The position numbers and the translations under genes were made by a program. Source: Bacteroidaceae bacterium (GTDB lineage Bacteria > Bacteroidota > Bacteroidia > Bacteroidales > Bacteroidaceae). Taken from it: a stretch of DNA of 64,000 nucleotides. The number at the start of each line of letters is the position of its first letter. The first letter of the stretch is position 1. The notes beneath the pieces are model-generated. The model saw only the letters and a list, made by a program, of their open reading frames with translations. It was not told the origin of the DNA and made no database searches. Below are positions 8,390 to 17,359 of this stretch, piece by piece. Where the stretch lies: NCBI GenBank assembly GCA_017622495.1, contig JAGAQY010000049.1:56554-120553 (forward strand). Reading direction: 5' to 3'.

Positions 8390-8596
8390 CTCATAAAAAA
8401 TGAGATTGGCAAAAAAGCAGCCAATTAACCGCAGTTTTTATCTCAAGCTGATAATATCAAGACAAAACCAGAGAGTTTGAGAGCAAAAATCAAGCAAAAC
8501 GTAATAAATACTTACATTTTATCATACAATTCAAGAATTATATGTATATTCGCAGCAGAAAAGAAAAGAATAAAAACAAATAGCAAAAATTTTATT

Positions 8597-10045
8597 ATGC
8601 AAATCAAATTTTACCAAGAAAAAGAACAAGTACCTCTGGAAATGCACAAGGTGCGCGTAGTGCAGAAACTATTCCTTCGCCCCATCGAGGAACGTCTACA
8701 ATGCATCAAGGAAGCCGGAAACAACACCTTCCTACTCCAGAACCGCGACATCTATCTCGATATGCTCACTGACTCAGGCGTGAACGCAATGAGCGACCTT
8801 CAGTTGGCAGCGTCTATGCGCGCTGACGACTCGTATGCCGGATCTGAAACCTTCATACGTGTTAAACAGGCTGTCAAGGAGGTGTTTGGCACTGAACATG
8901 TGTTACCTGCACATCAGGGACGCGCCTGCGAAAATATCCTCGCTTCGGCATTGGTGAAGCCCGGACAAACAGCACTGATGAATTTCCACTTCACTACCAC
9001 AAAGGCTCACATCACACGCATGGGAGGCACCGTGGAGGAATTGGTAGCCGAAAAAGGACTCAAGCCTCAAACAAGCGATCCTTTCAAGGGAGACTTTGAC
9101 CTCAAGAAACTACGCGCCACTATCAAGGAGAAGGGTGCAGAGAATATCGCATTCGTACGCGTAGAGGCAGGTACAAATCTCATCGGAGGACAGCCCGTAT
9201 CGCTTGAGAACATGCTTGCTGTGACCGATATTTGCCACGACAACAACATCATCAGTGTGCTTGACGCATCATTACTTCAAGACAACGTCTACTTCATGAA
9301 GACTCGTGAAGCACGTTGCAAATATATGGACCTCAAGACCATTTATCACCTCTTGGCCGACCACTTCGACATCATCTATTTCTCCGCCCGCAAACTCGGC
9401 TTTGCCAAGGGCGGTATCATCACCTGTAAGGATGAGAGATTTACCAAGATGATGGTCGAATACATCCCTCTCTACGAAGGATTCCTGACCTATGGTGGAA
9501 TGGACGTCCGCACGATGGAAGCTATGGCACAAGGTCTTTACGAAAGTCTTGATATGGAGTATATCAGTCAAGGACCGGAGTTTATCAACTACCTTGCCAA
9601 GGAGCTCGACGACTACGGAGTTCCCGTCATACTCCCCGCTGGCGGACTGGGATGCCATCTCAATGCCGGTGCTTTCGTGCCCAACATGCCACACGACCAG
9701 TATCCCGCTGCAGCTGTTGCCGCAGCGCTCTACATCGTGAGTGGTATACGCGGCATGGAACGCGGCACACTTTCAGAACAGCGTAATCCTGACGGCACTG
9801 AGCCCTTTGCAGAGCTCGAACTTATGCGTCTTGCTGTTCCTCGACGTGTATATACACTGTCGCAACTGAAGTATGTGGCCGACCGCGTGAAGTGGCTCTG
9901 GGACAACCGCGAACTTATCGGTGGTCTCGAATGGGTAGAAGAACCTTCTGTGTTGCGTTTCTTCTCTGGCCGATTGAAAGAGATAGGCTTTTGGCAAGAG
10001 CAATTGGTCGAGAAGTTTCGTCAAGACTTCGGCGAATCGCTGTAA
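8597..10045 (+). CDS. tryptophanase/tyrosine phenol-lyase family PLP enzyme, divergent active site
   Basis: The 482-residue product aligns along its whole length with tryptophanase (TnaA): YLDMLTDSGVNAMSD, PAHQGRACENIL, GGQPVSLENM, PLYEGFLTYGGMDVRTMEAMA and ELMRLAVPRRVY. Family members cleave Trp to indole or Tyr to phenol, with pyruvate and ammonia. The PLP lysine is probably Lys266 (SARK), where the usual sequence is SAKKD. The D-S-A-R pyridine-binding motif reads D223-A-S-L226, so the usual Arg is Leu. Substrate and even activity are therefore open. The start at 8597 gives a typical N-terminus; upstream in-frame codons are AT-rich leader. It is monocistronic and sits on the opposite strand inside a ribosomal/ftsY gene group. 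Confidence 0.8.
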   Translation: MQIKFYQEKEQVPLEMHKVRVVQKLFLRPIEERLQCIKEAGNNTFLLQNRDIYLDMLTDSGVNAMSDLQLAASMRADDSYAGSETFIRVKQAVKEVFGTEHVLPAHQGRACENILASALVKPGQTALMNFHFTTTKAHITRMGGTVEELVAEKGLKPQTSDPFKGDFDLKKLRATIKEKGAENIAFVRVEAGTNLIGGQPVSLENMLAVTDICHDNNIISVLDASLLQDNVYFMKTREARCKYMDLKTIYHLLADHFDIIYFSARKLGFAKGGIITCKDERFTKMMVEYIPLYEGFLTYGGMDVRTMEAMAQGLYESLDMEYISQGPEFINYLAKELDDYGVPVILPAGGLGCHLNAGAFVPNMPHDQYPAAAVAAALYIVSGIRGMERGTLSEQRNPDGTEPFAELELMRLAVPRRVYTLSQLKYVADRVKWLWDNRELIGGLEWVEEPSVLRFFSGRLKEIGFWQEQLVEKFRQDFGESL

Positions 10046-10061
10046 GCATATATATAAATGT

Positions 10062-10089
10062 ACGCGCGCGAAGCATGCTTCGCGCGCGT
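10062..10089. terminator. palindromic terminator between the lyase gene and the convergent gene
   Basis: A perfect 28-bp palindrome with arms ACGCGCGCGAAGCA and its complement lies 16 bp past the lyase stop. It is followed by ATTCTTTT on the plus strand and probably serves both convergent genes. Confidence 0.7.
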
Positions 10090-10108
10090 ATTCTTTTAAC
10101 CCATTCTA

Positions 10109-10687
10109 CTAACACTCAGGCAAACGGCCCAAGTGTGACGGTAGGGCTACCTCTTCAAACTTATACCCGAGACGCTTGAGTCCAAGTGCGGCACCTATAC
10201 GATACATTACCTTAATGGCACGGGCAAATACGTGGAAAGCCATCGGGCTTTGCGATTCAATCTGTTCGCGGCGGATGAGCGTGACAGCAGCCTGCGCACA
10301 ACCGCGCATCACACCCTCTAATTGCCGCGCCTCGCGTGAATCGAGTGACAAGCCAACTATCTGCTGTATGATATGCTCGTCCATATCGTCGAATCCTTGA
10401 TTCCCATAATAGGCCTTATAGGGCGTCTTCAAACATTCCTGCCAATTCTTGTCCCAGCCATGAGCAACTGCCAATCCAAGATATCCAGCCCAAGCGACCG
10501 ACACAGTAGGATAGTCGGCAATCTGACCAACCGCATCGGCCACATACTCAGGAGCCAATGTATCCCAATGCCCAGTAATGTCATCAGTAGCCAACAAAAC
10601 CCCATCGAGCATTCCATGTGATGTGCATATACGCAGCAGCTCACCTTGAATCTTTTCTTCGAATCTATTAAGAAATCCTATATCCAC
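10109..10687 (-). CDS. conserved hypothetical protein, Bacteroidales type
   Basis: The product is 192 residues and I do not recognise a characterised family. It appears soluble, with no signal peptide or membrane helix, mostly helical, with GWDKNWQECLKTPYKAYYGNQGFDDMDEHI and AMAHVFARAIKVMYRIGAALGLKRLGYK-like segments. The start is GTG at 10687, the first start codon after an in-frame stop. It follows the DUF4295 gene on the same strand and ends at a hairpin shared with the lyase gene. Confidence 0.7.
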   Translation of the reverse strand: MDIGFLNRFEEKIQGELLRICTSHGMLDGVLLATDDITGHWDTLAPEYVADAVGQIADYPTVSVAWAGYLGLAVAHGWDKNWQECLKTPYKAYYGNQGFDDMDEHIIQQIVGLSLDSREARQLEGVMRGCAQAAVTLIRREQIESQSPMAFHVFARAIKVMYRIGAALGLKRLGYKFEEVALPSHLGRLPEC

Positions 10688-10712
10688 TTTTCAATGACTT
10701 ATAATCTAATGA

Positions 10713-10742
10713 GAAGCCCCACAACAGAGGTTGCAGGGCTTC
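10713..10742 (-). terminator. hairpin after the rpmB-rpmG-DUF4295 group
   Basis: GAAGCCC and GGGCTTC arms with an inner CAAC/GTTG pairing lie 24 bp past the DUF4295 stop. The T tract after it is weak, so it may be an attenuating rather than complete terminator. Confidence 0.5.
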
Positions 10743-10765
10743 GCTATACATATTGCAATGTCTTA

Positions 10766-10918
10766 TTACTTCTTGATGTAGTCTTGTACTTTTTCAGAAG
10801 GAACCATCTGCTCATCGAAAATATAAGCACCGGTCTTCGGAGACTTAACCATCTTGATCACTTTAGAGTAAGAGCTTGCCTTACCCGTTTGAAGAGATGC
10901 AACCGCTTTCTTTGCCAT
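10766..10918 (-). CDS. DUF4295 small protein
   Basis: The 50-residue basic protein begins MAKKAVASLQTGKASSYSKV and ends EQMVPSEKVQDYIKK. It is the DUF4295 protein found directly after rpmG across Bacteroidetes. The position, size and lysine content suggest a ribosome-associated protein; the function is not established. It lies 24 bp after rpmG. Confidence 0.9.
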   Translation of the reverse strand: MAKKAVASLQTGKASSYSKVIKMVKSPKTGAYIFDEQMVPSEKVQDYIKK

Positions 10919-10942
10919 AGTCTTATGCTATATTAAGGGTGA

Positions 10943-11131
10943 TTACTTAATTTCCTTGTGAACTGTTACACGCTTCAAGATGGGATTATACTTCTTCAAC
11001 TCCAATCTCTCAGTAGTGTTCTTTCTATTCTTTGTAGTGATATAACGAGATGTACCCGGCATACCGCTCTCCTTGTGCTCTGTGCACTCGAGGATAACTT
11101 GAACTCTGTTACCTTTTACTTTTTTTGCCAT
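10943..11131 (-). CDS. rpmG: 50S ribosomal protein L33
   Basis: The product has 62 residues with the L33 signatures [27 protein letters not shown] and [19 protein letters not shown]. Of the usual zinc cysteines only one is present, so this is a zinc-independent (C-minus) form. It follows rpmB by 14 bp. Confidence 0.97.
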   Translation of the reverse strand: MAKKVKGNRVQVILECTEHKESGMPGTSRYITTKNRKNTTERLELKKYNPILKRVTVHKEIK

Positions 11132-11145
11132 AATCAGTCTCTCCT

Positions 11146-11406
11146 TTACGCAATTACTTTAATGTCGTTCGGAGTGCAGTGACCCTCAGCAAAAGCTTGC
11201 TTCAAAGCAGCGTCCAAACCTTTCTTGTTAATCAAACGAAGACCAGCGGCGCTCAAGCGCAACTGAATCCAACAATTCTCTTCTACATAGAAGAATTTCT
11301 TTCTAAACAAGTTCACCTCAAAAGTGCGCTTTGTTCTGCGCTTTGAGTGCGAAACGTTGTTGCCAATCATGGCTTTCTTACCGGTAATTTGACAAATCTT
11401 CGACAT
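11146..11406 (-). CDS. rpmB: 50S ribosomal protein L28
   Basis: The product has 86 residues. [21 protein letters not shown], the [16 protein letters not shown] stretch and the C-terminal [10 protein letters not shown] fit L28. It is the first gene of rpmB-rpmG-DUF4295. A near-consensus -7 box (TTACTTTG on the minus strand, 11458-11465) lies about 50 bp upstream. Confidence 0.97.
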   Translation of the reverse strand: MSKICQITGKKAMIGNNVSHSKRRTKRTFEVNLFRKKFFYVEENCWIQLRLSAAGLRLINKKGLDAALKQAFAEGHCTPNDIKVIA

Positions 11407-11511
11407 TTCTATCTAATTTTGATGTTTGTTTTTACTCTGCATTCAAATTTCAGCGTGCAAAGTAACTACTTTTTTATGGAATAGCCAAATAAAACCATCA
11501 ATAAATTCGTT

Positions 11512-12015
11512 TTATGGCTGATTTTCTTCTTTTTCTACTACTTTTTGTAGCATTTCGAGGGATATAAGTATTGCGTTTCGTGTATTTCTGTCTCTTCCTT
11601 TATTGAAATGTCGTATACAATGCGTGTATGTTTCTGTATGGGAAACAGCAGCTACCCAAATGGTTCCCACAGGTATGTCTGCAGTACCTCCTGATGGACC
11701 TGCCACGCCTGATGTAGCTACAGCAAAGTCTGTTCCCATCGTTTTCATCGCACCTTTTGCCATTTCTATGACAGTATGCTCACTCACCACCCCCTCAGTA
11801 GACAAAGTCTGTGGAGATACACCCAAAAGCTTCACCTTTACCTCCTCCATGTAGGCCACTATTCCGCCTTTCACACAGGCCGAGCTACCAGGAACAGCCG
11901 TAAGTGCAGCAGCTATACCTCCTCCCGTACAACTCTCGGCCGTGGCTACACTCCAACCTTTATCGGAGAGGGTGAGCACGATGAATTGGGCTATTTTGTA
12001 AAGTTCTTCTTCCAC
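11512..12015 (-). CDS. pncC: CinA C-terminal domain protein, nicotinamide-nucleotide amidase
   Basis: The 167-residue protein is the stand-alone C-terminal domain of CinA, which deamidates NMN to NaMN in pyridine-nucleotide recycling. Motifs are WSVATAESCTGGGIAAALT with the nucleophilic Ser, GSSACVKGGIVAYMEEVK, GVVSEHTVIEMAKGA, and ATSGVAGPSGGTADIPVGTIW. The start is GTG, 13 bp after the tsaD stop, so the genes are probably co-transcribed. The N-terminal MoaB-like domain of full CinA is absent. Confidence 0.93.
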   Translation of the reverse strand: MEEELYKIAQFIVLTLSDKGWSVATAESCTGGGIAAALTAVPGSSACVKGGIVAYMEEVKVKLLGVSPQTLSTEGVVSEHTVIEMAKGAMKTMGTDFAVATSGVAGPSGGTADIPVGTIWVAAVSHTETYTHCIRHFNKGRDRNTRNAILISLEMLQKVVEKEENQP

Positions 12016-12028
12016 GTCTTGAAACCTT

Positions 12029-13054
12029 TTATCCGATGGAAACGCGCGAATATGCAGGTTTATCTATCGAGCAGAATTCGTTGTCCATATACTTATAATA
12101 ACCAGTGATCGCTATCATAGCAGCATTGTCAGTGGTATAGCCAAACTTGGGGATATACACATTCCACTTATAACGTCGGGCATGGTCGAGAAAAGCATTG
12201 CGTAGTCCCGTATTGGCCGATACACCTCCCGCAACAGCCACTTCCTTAACACCGAGTTCTTTGGCTGCAAGTCGTAGTTTTTTCATCAATATGTCAACAA
12301 TCGTAGCCTCGAGCGATGCGGCTAAATCCTCTTTATTTTTTTCGATGAAATCGGGGTTTTCTTTCAACCGATCGCGAAGGAAATAGAGAAACGAGGTTTT
12401 CAGTCCGCTGAAACTATAGTCGTAACCCGCGATATTGGGTTTGCTGAATGTGAAAGCCTTGGGATTTCCTTGACGTGCCAAGCGGTCGATAATGGGACCT
12501 CCAGGGTAACCTAATCCCATTACTTTAGAACATTTGTCGATAGCTTCACCGGCAGCATCGTCAATCGTCTGTCCTATAACCTCCATGTCATTGTATGCCT
12601 TGACAAGAACTATCTGTGAATTACCACCCGACACGAGAAGACAGAGGAAGGGATATTTGGGCGTTTCCTTTTTCGCTTCGGGCTCTTGTATAAAATGTGC
12701 CAACACATGTCCTTGCAAGTGGTTTACGTCAATCATCGGAATGTCCAACGAACGAGCAAAACCTTTGGCAAACGACACTCCAACAAGCAGCGACCCCATC
12801 AAACCAGGGCCACGGGTAAAGGCTACTGCTTTCAGTTCCTCCTTTGTGACACCGGCCTTCTTGAGCGCCTGATCCACTACAGGGACAATATTCTGCTCGT
12901 GAGCACGTGAAGCAAGTTCGGGTACTACTCCACCATAGTTTTCATGTACAGCTTGACTTGCCGTCACATTGGACAGGAGTTCACCATTCTTGATGATTGC
13001 TGCTGAAGTGTCGTCGCATGACGACTCTATTCCTAATATTATAATATCTTCCAT
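12029..13054 (-). CDS. tsaD: tRNA N6-adenosine threonylcarbamoyltransferase TsaD
   Basis: The 341-residue ASKHA-fold enzyme transfers the threonylcarbamoyl group to A37 of ANN-decoding tRNAs, with TsaB and TsaE. Signatures are IIILGIESSCDDTSAAII at the N-terminus, the iron-binding HLQGH, LLVSGGNSQIVLV, DDAAGEAIDKCSK and AVAGGVSANTGLR. The product t6A is the substrate of MtaB at 1-942. It is separated from batB by 37 bp. Confidence 0.97.
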   Translation of the reverse strand: MEDIIILGIESSCDDTSAAIIKNGELLSNVTASQAVHENYGGVVPELASRAHEQNIVPVVDQALKKAGVTKEELKAVAFTRGPGLMGSLLVGVSFAKGFARSLDIPMIDVNHLQGHVLAHFIQEPEAKKETPKYPFLCLLVSGGNSQIVLVKAYNDMEVIGQTIDDAAGEAIDKCSKVMGLGYPGGPIIDRLARQGNPKAFTFSKPNIAGYDYSFSGLKTSFLYFLRDRLKENPDFIEKNKEDLAASLEATIVDILMKKLRLAAKELGVKEVAVAGGVSANTGLRNAFLDHARRYKWNVYIPKFGYTTDNAAMIAITGYYKYMDNEFCSIDKPAYSRVSIG

Positions 13055-13091
13055 TTACATTATTTCTTTATTGGCATTGGCGAATCATCTA

Positions 13092-14111
13092 TCACTTAAA
13101 CAGGTTGAAGTCTTTCAACTTTGGGTTTCTCTTGACCATCAATAACATCTCTATCAGCAGAAGTACAAAAGCTATCCAGGCCATTACCATAAATTGCTCA
13201 TCATATTCCGAGTAGATATTAGTCTCAACCTCAGCCTTGGCTAGTTTGTCTACTTCGCGCTGTAGCAGACGCTGTGCATTATTGGTATTGTCGATACGGA
13301 TATACACACCATTACCGGCAGCTGCAATTTCCTGACACATCTTCTCGTTCAGTTTGGTAACGATAACATTACCCTCCTTGTCGCGTCGGAAATCGTTGTG
13401 ACGATCGCCAGGGATAGGAGCACCTTCGGGCGAACCTACTCCCATCACATACACCATCATGCCTTTCTCCGCTGCTGCCTTAGCAGCTTCAACCGCACCG
13501 CCTTCATGGTTTTCACCATCGGTGATAATAATGATGGCCTTGCCTACTCCCTCTTTGGGTGTAAAACTACGCGTGGCCATATCAATGGCCGCCATAATAT
13601 TAGTACCTTGACGGGCTATGAGTCCGGGATTGATAGACTCAAGAAACATCTTGGCCGAGATGAAATCGCTCGTAATGGGAAGTTGTATGAAGGCATCACC
13701 TGCAAAGACTATGAGTCCCACCTTATCGTCTTCAAATCCATCGACCAACTTAGAGATGACATTCTTGGACTTCTCCAAGCGATTAGGAGCTACATCCTCG
13801 GCCATCATAGAGTTGGAAACGTCAAGGGCTATTACAGTCTCAATACCTTGGCGCTTGACGGTCTCCATCTTGGAGCCAAACTGCGGACGTGCCAGCAGCA
13901 ACACCATAAAGCAAAGGGCAACAAAAGTGAGCCAAAACTTGATTGCAGGACGATGGTTTGACACCTCAGGCGTCATAGCACCCAGCAGTTCTAACGAGCC
14001 ATAGATACGAAGAGCATTCTTGCGCTTATGACGAGCATAAAAATACACTGCCAAGATAACGAGGAGCAGGATATATAGGAATAAGGCGTTAGGATTTGCA
14101 AACTTGAACAT
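13092..14111 (-). CDS. batB: BatB, VWA-domain membrane protein
   Basis: The 339-residue protein has two N-terminal hydrophobic segments (about 8-25 and 58-73), a von Willebrand factor A domain and a C-terminal helix (about 313-330). The metal-ion site DVSNS is at Asp97, Ser99 and Ser101, with TNIM and TDGEN completing it. BatA and BatB of Bacteroides are inner-membrane proteins linked to aerotolerance. It is 72 bp after batA. batC, batD and batE, which often follow, are replaced here by tsaD and pncC. Confidence 0.92.
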   Translation of the reverse strand: MFKFANPNALFLYILLLVILAVYFYARHKRKNALRIYGSLELLGAMTPEVSNHRPAIKFWLTFVALCFMVLLLARPQFGSKMETVKRQGIETVIALDVSNSMMAEDVAPNRLEKSKNVISKLVDGFEDDKVGLIVFAGDAFIQLPITSDFISAKMFLESINPGLIARQGTNIMAAIDMATRSFTPKEGVGKAIIIITDGENHEGGAVEAAKAAAEKGMMVYVMGVGSPEGAPIPGDRHNDFRRDKEGNVIVTKLNEKMCQEIAAAGNGVYIRIDNTNNAQRLLQREVDKLAKAEVETNIYSEYDEQFMVMAWIAFVLLLIEMLLMVKRNPKLKDFNLFK

Positions 14112-14183
14112 AAATCCAATTTATTATTTACAGATTTACAATTTATTATCTATTATCAGCATTCTATTAAGAGTGCAGTATTC

Positions 14184-15182
14184 TTATGGAATTCTCCTCA
14201 AAATGGTGAGGCGCAGCAAGACTTCAAGTACCAGGCACACCATTGCCCATAGGGCAAAAGGCATATACTCCTCTGACTTACGACTAAAATCCTTGACATT
14301 GAGTTTGGTTTTCTCCAATTTGTCTATCTCTTCGTACACCTCTTTAAGCTTCGAATTGCTGGTAGCACGATAATACTGTCCGTCAGCAGTCTTGGCAATC
14401 TGCTGCAATGTATTTTCATCAATCTCTACAGGCATTTGGATATATTGTACGCCCCCCATCGTAGGATAGGGATAAGGCGCTGTGCCATTGCTACCCACAC
14501 CTACAGTATATACACGAATGCCGTAGGTCTTGGCTATCTCAGCAGCAGTGAGTGGCGATATATCACCACGATTGTTTGATCCGTCAGTGAGGAGAATAAC
14601 GACCTTCGATTTTGCTTTACTGTCCTTAAGGCGACTTACGGCATTGGCTATACCAAGACCTATGGCAGTACCATCTTCAATGATGCCATTCATTGCCATG
14701 TCACAGCTGACACTATTGAAAAGATTGAGCAACACTGCATGGTCTATGGTAAGGGGCGATTGAGTGAAACTCTGCCCCGCAAAGATTGTAAGACCAATAT
14801 TGTCGTTCGGACGACCATTTATAAAGTCCGCAGCCACCTGTTTAGCTGCTTCAAGACGATTGGGTTTGAGGTCTTCGGCCAGCATACTGGTAGACACGTC
14901 CACAGCAAGCATGATATCTATACCTTCTACCTCGCTACTCTGCCAGCTATCTGTCGATTGCGGACGGGCAAGTACTATCACAAGGAGTGATAACGCAATC
15001 ATGCGCAACACAAACGGTACATGGCGCAGATACACCTTGTAGCTCTTGGGCATGGCTACATACATCCTTGTAGTGGATACACGCATTGATGGTTCGCTCC
15101 TTCTGCCACGCAATATATACCATATAATATACGGTACGAGAAGAAGCAGTAATAGGAAATATGCAGGATGGGCAAATGTCAT
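14184..15182 (-). CDS. batA: BatA, VWA-domain membrane protein
   Basis: The 332-residue protein has the same plan as BatB: helices near 7-24 and 57-73, a VWA domain with DVSTS at Asp95, Ser97 and Ser99, TDGSN, and a terminal helix (about 308-325). LARPQ before the VWA domain is typical. It lies 17 bp after the BatD-like gene, in the MoxR-DUF58-BatD-like-batA-batB operon. Confidence 0.92.
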   Translation of the reverse strand: MTFAHPAYFLLLLLLVPYIIWYILRGRRSEPSMRVSTTRMYVAMPKSYKVYLRHVPFVLRMIALSLLVIVLARPQSTDSWQSSEVEGIDIMLAVDVSTSMLAEDLKPNRLEAAKQVAADFINGRPNDNIGLTIFAGQSFTQSPLTIDHAVLLNLFNSVSCDMAMNGIIEDGTAIGLGIANAVSRLKDSKAKSKVVILLTDGSNNRGDISPLTAAEIAKTYGIRVYTVGVGSNGTAPYPYPTMGGVQYIQMPVEIDENTLQQIAKTADGQYYRATSNSKLKEVYEEIDKLEKTKLNVKDFSRKSEEYMPFALWAMVCLVLEVLLRLTILRRIP

Positions 15183-15199
15183 AATACTATATTACATTA

Positions 15200-16279
15200 T
15201 TAAAAGAACACATGAACTACTCTACTGAGGAATACATACAAAACATATACTCCACAAAGAGTGAGAACAATAATACCGGCAAGAATCCACATTCGCTGTC
15301 TCTTGGAACGACCCTCCTTCACGACAATCTCTTGGGTTATAGGAGCGGCAGGTGCAGTCTCCTCCACTTTGGTCTTATTGATAAATTCAATGGCATTGAT
15401 GAGGTTCATGTCATTTTCATTAATGAGCGGCTTGTACTTTGCAAACTTTACGAGGTCCGACATATTGAAGAGGGTACGCAACTCGTCTATCCACTCCTTG
15501 TCTTGCTGCTCGTTAAGCTTGTCAATAATCTCATCAGACGTCATTTCCATGGCATTGAACCCAAAACGTTCTTGCATGTAAATGCGTAGGGCATCGGTGA
15601 GTTCGGTATAGTAACTCTTGACATCCTCTTTTTGCCATCCCTTATCCATCTTGATGCGTTCCATCTCCTGAAGTGCCACTTGATGCGGTGGCAGCTTGGG
15701 AGCTATAGTTACACGGCGGAGGATAGGTTTGTCATCATTATAACGCATCAGGAGATAGACAACAAGAGCCGTAAAGACTAATATCAATACAAGAGCCAGC
15801 AACATGGGCCACAACTCAACCCATGTAAGCGGACGTTCCACGATATCCTTTATAGGGAAGATAGCCTCTACTGATGTAGTATCGACATCAAACATCAGCA
15901 CCTTCATTGCTAAGGGGTTGGATACGTATAGTTGACTATCAACGAGTACCTCGAAGGGTGGAATATAGTAGAAGGCAGTATCGAACGAGGTCACAGTGAA
16001 CTCTTGTGATACAAGCATCTGCTTGTTCTTGTTGAGGTATTGGGTGTCAGCCTTTACCTCGCCCACAATCTCTATTCCATCCATCAGATGGTTGTTTGGG
16101 TAAGTAGGCATAATGAGTTGTCCGTCAGCAGGACAACTTACCTCAAGTTTCACATGTGCCTGCTCGCCGATGAGCAATTGCAGTGAATCAATGCTGGCAT
16201 TGATGGTAACTTGCGAAGATGCGGGCATAGCAAGCACGGCAAGCGCCAACATAAGGATGCATTTACTTAATTTCTTCAT
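15200..16279 (-). CDS. BatD-like membrane protein of the MoxR operon
   Basis: The 359-residue protein has a signal peptide (MKKLSKCILMLALAVLAMPASSQ), a beta-rich BatD-like ectodomain (about 24-140), a transmembrane helix (about 160-182), a cytoplasmic helical domain (ELTDALRIYMQERFG, typical of the DUF4381-like part) and a second helix near the C-terminus (about 331-352). It stands where Bacteroidetes operons place a BatD-like protein between DUF58 and BatA. The function is not established; a link to MoxR-driven insertion of the VWA proteins is inference. Confidence 0.75.
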   Translation of the reverse strand: MKKLSKCILMLALAVLAMPASSQVTINASIDSLQLLIGEQAHVKLEVSCPADGQLIMPTYPNNHLMDGIEIVGEVKADTQYLNKNKQMLVSQEFTVTSFDTAFYYIPPFEVLVDSQLYVSNPLAMKVLMFDVDTTSVEAIFPIKDIVERPLTWVELWPMLLALVLILVFTALVVYLLMRYNDDKPILRRVTIAPKLPPHQVALQEMERIKMDKGWQKEDVKSYYTELTDALRIYMQERFGFNAMEMTSDEIIDKLNEQQDKEWIDELRTLFNMSDLVKFAKYKPLINENDMNLINAIEFINKTKVEETAPAAPITQEIVVKEGRSKRQRMWILAGIIVLTLCGVYVLYVFLSRVVHVFF

Positions 16280-16387
16280 ATTTCATCCGGTTTGTCATTT
16301 TAAACGTAGTGGAAAATCTCTACATCAGCAATTCTCTATATTCACATTGCAATAAGTGAAATCTTTCACTAAAGATGACATTCAATC

Positions 16388-17257
16388 TTAATTTCTTTTT
16401 GCAAAAAGGTTCATCAGCGACTTTACATAATCCTGGTCAGTACGCACCGAGATGGCATCTACTCCAGACTTTGTGAATGTGTCATGCAGGCGTTCTTGAC
16501 TTTCTACCCACCATTGATGATGATGGGCACGCACCTTCCGTGAAGAGGTATCTATATATACGTCATCTCCGCTCTCGGCATCTACAATCTTCATCAGTCC
16601 CACATCAGGAAGTTCTTCCACACGCTTGTCATACACCTGGATGGCCACTACATCGTGCTTACGGTTGGCAATAGTGAGCGGACTCTTGAAGTCCTTTTCT
16701 CCGATAAAGTCACTAAGCAAAAAGGTAGTGCAACGCTTCTTAATCGCATTTGTCAGGTACTGCAAGGGCACGGTTATATCAGTTTGCTTGCTTTCAGCTT
16801 CAAAACCGAGAAGTTCGCGTATGATATAAAGGATATGCTTACGTCCCTTCTGTGGCGGGATGAACTTTTCTATACGGTCGGTAAAGAAGACGGCCCCAAT
16901 CTTGTCATTGTTTTGGATGGCAGCAAAAGCCAATGTAGCGGCAATCTCGGTCACCATATCTCTCTTATACATCCCCGATGTGCCGAAGTCAAGACTTCCC
17001 GACATATCCACGAGTAGCATAACTGTGAGTTCACGTTCCTCCTCGAACACCTTCACATAGGGTTTGTTAAAGCGAGCTGTCACATTCCAATCGATATCAC
17101 GCACATCATCACCATACTGATACTCGCGAACCTCTGAGAATGCCATACCACGTCCCTTAAAGGCAGAATGGTACTGTCCAGCAAAGATGTTGCTCGAGAG
17201 TCCACGGGTTTTGATTTCAATCTTCCGTACCTTTTTTATCAGTTCGTTTGCGTCCAT
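16388..17257 (-). CDS. DUF58 domain protein of the MoxR operon
   Basis: The 289-residue soluble protein shows the DUF58 core: GLSSNIFAGQYHSAFKGRGM, EVREYQYGDDVRDIDWNVTAR and KPYVKVFEEERE. A VWA-like part follows with LLVDMSGSLDFGTSG, in which the metal site D-x-S-x-S is preserved. DUF58 proteins are near-constant neighbours of MoxR ATPases. It starts 102 bp after the moxR stop. Confidence 0.92.
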   Translation of the reverse strand: MDANELIKKVRKIEIKTRGLSSNIFAGQYHSAFKGRGMAFSEVREYQYGDDVRDIDWNVTARFNKPYVKVFEEERELTVMLLVDMSGSLDFGTSGMYKRDMVTEIAATLAFAAIQNNDKIGAVFFTDRIEKFIPPQKGRKHILYIIRELLGFEAESKQTDITVPLQYLTNAIKKRCTTFLLSDFIGEKDFKSPLTIANRKHDVVAIQVYDKRVEELPDVGLMKIVDAESGDDVYIDTSSRKVRAHHHQWWVESQERLHDTFTKSGVDAISVRTDQDYVKSLMNLFAKRN

Positions 17258-17359
17258 TTTTTATTTTTGGGGAGTTAAATGTAGTTATAGCATTGCACCT
17301 TAATAGCGCTTTCGCATGCAATGACATTCTCCATTTATCTCCTGTAACTCCTTATATAA

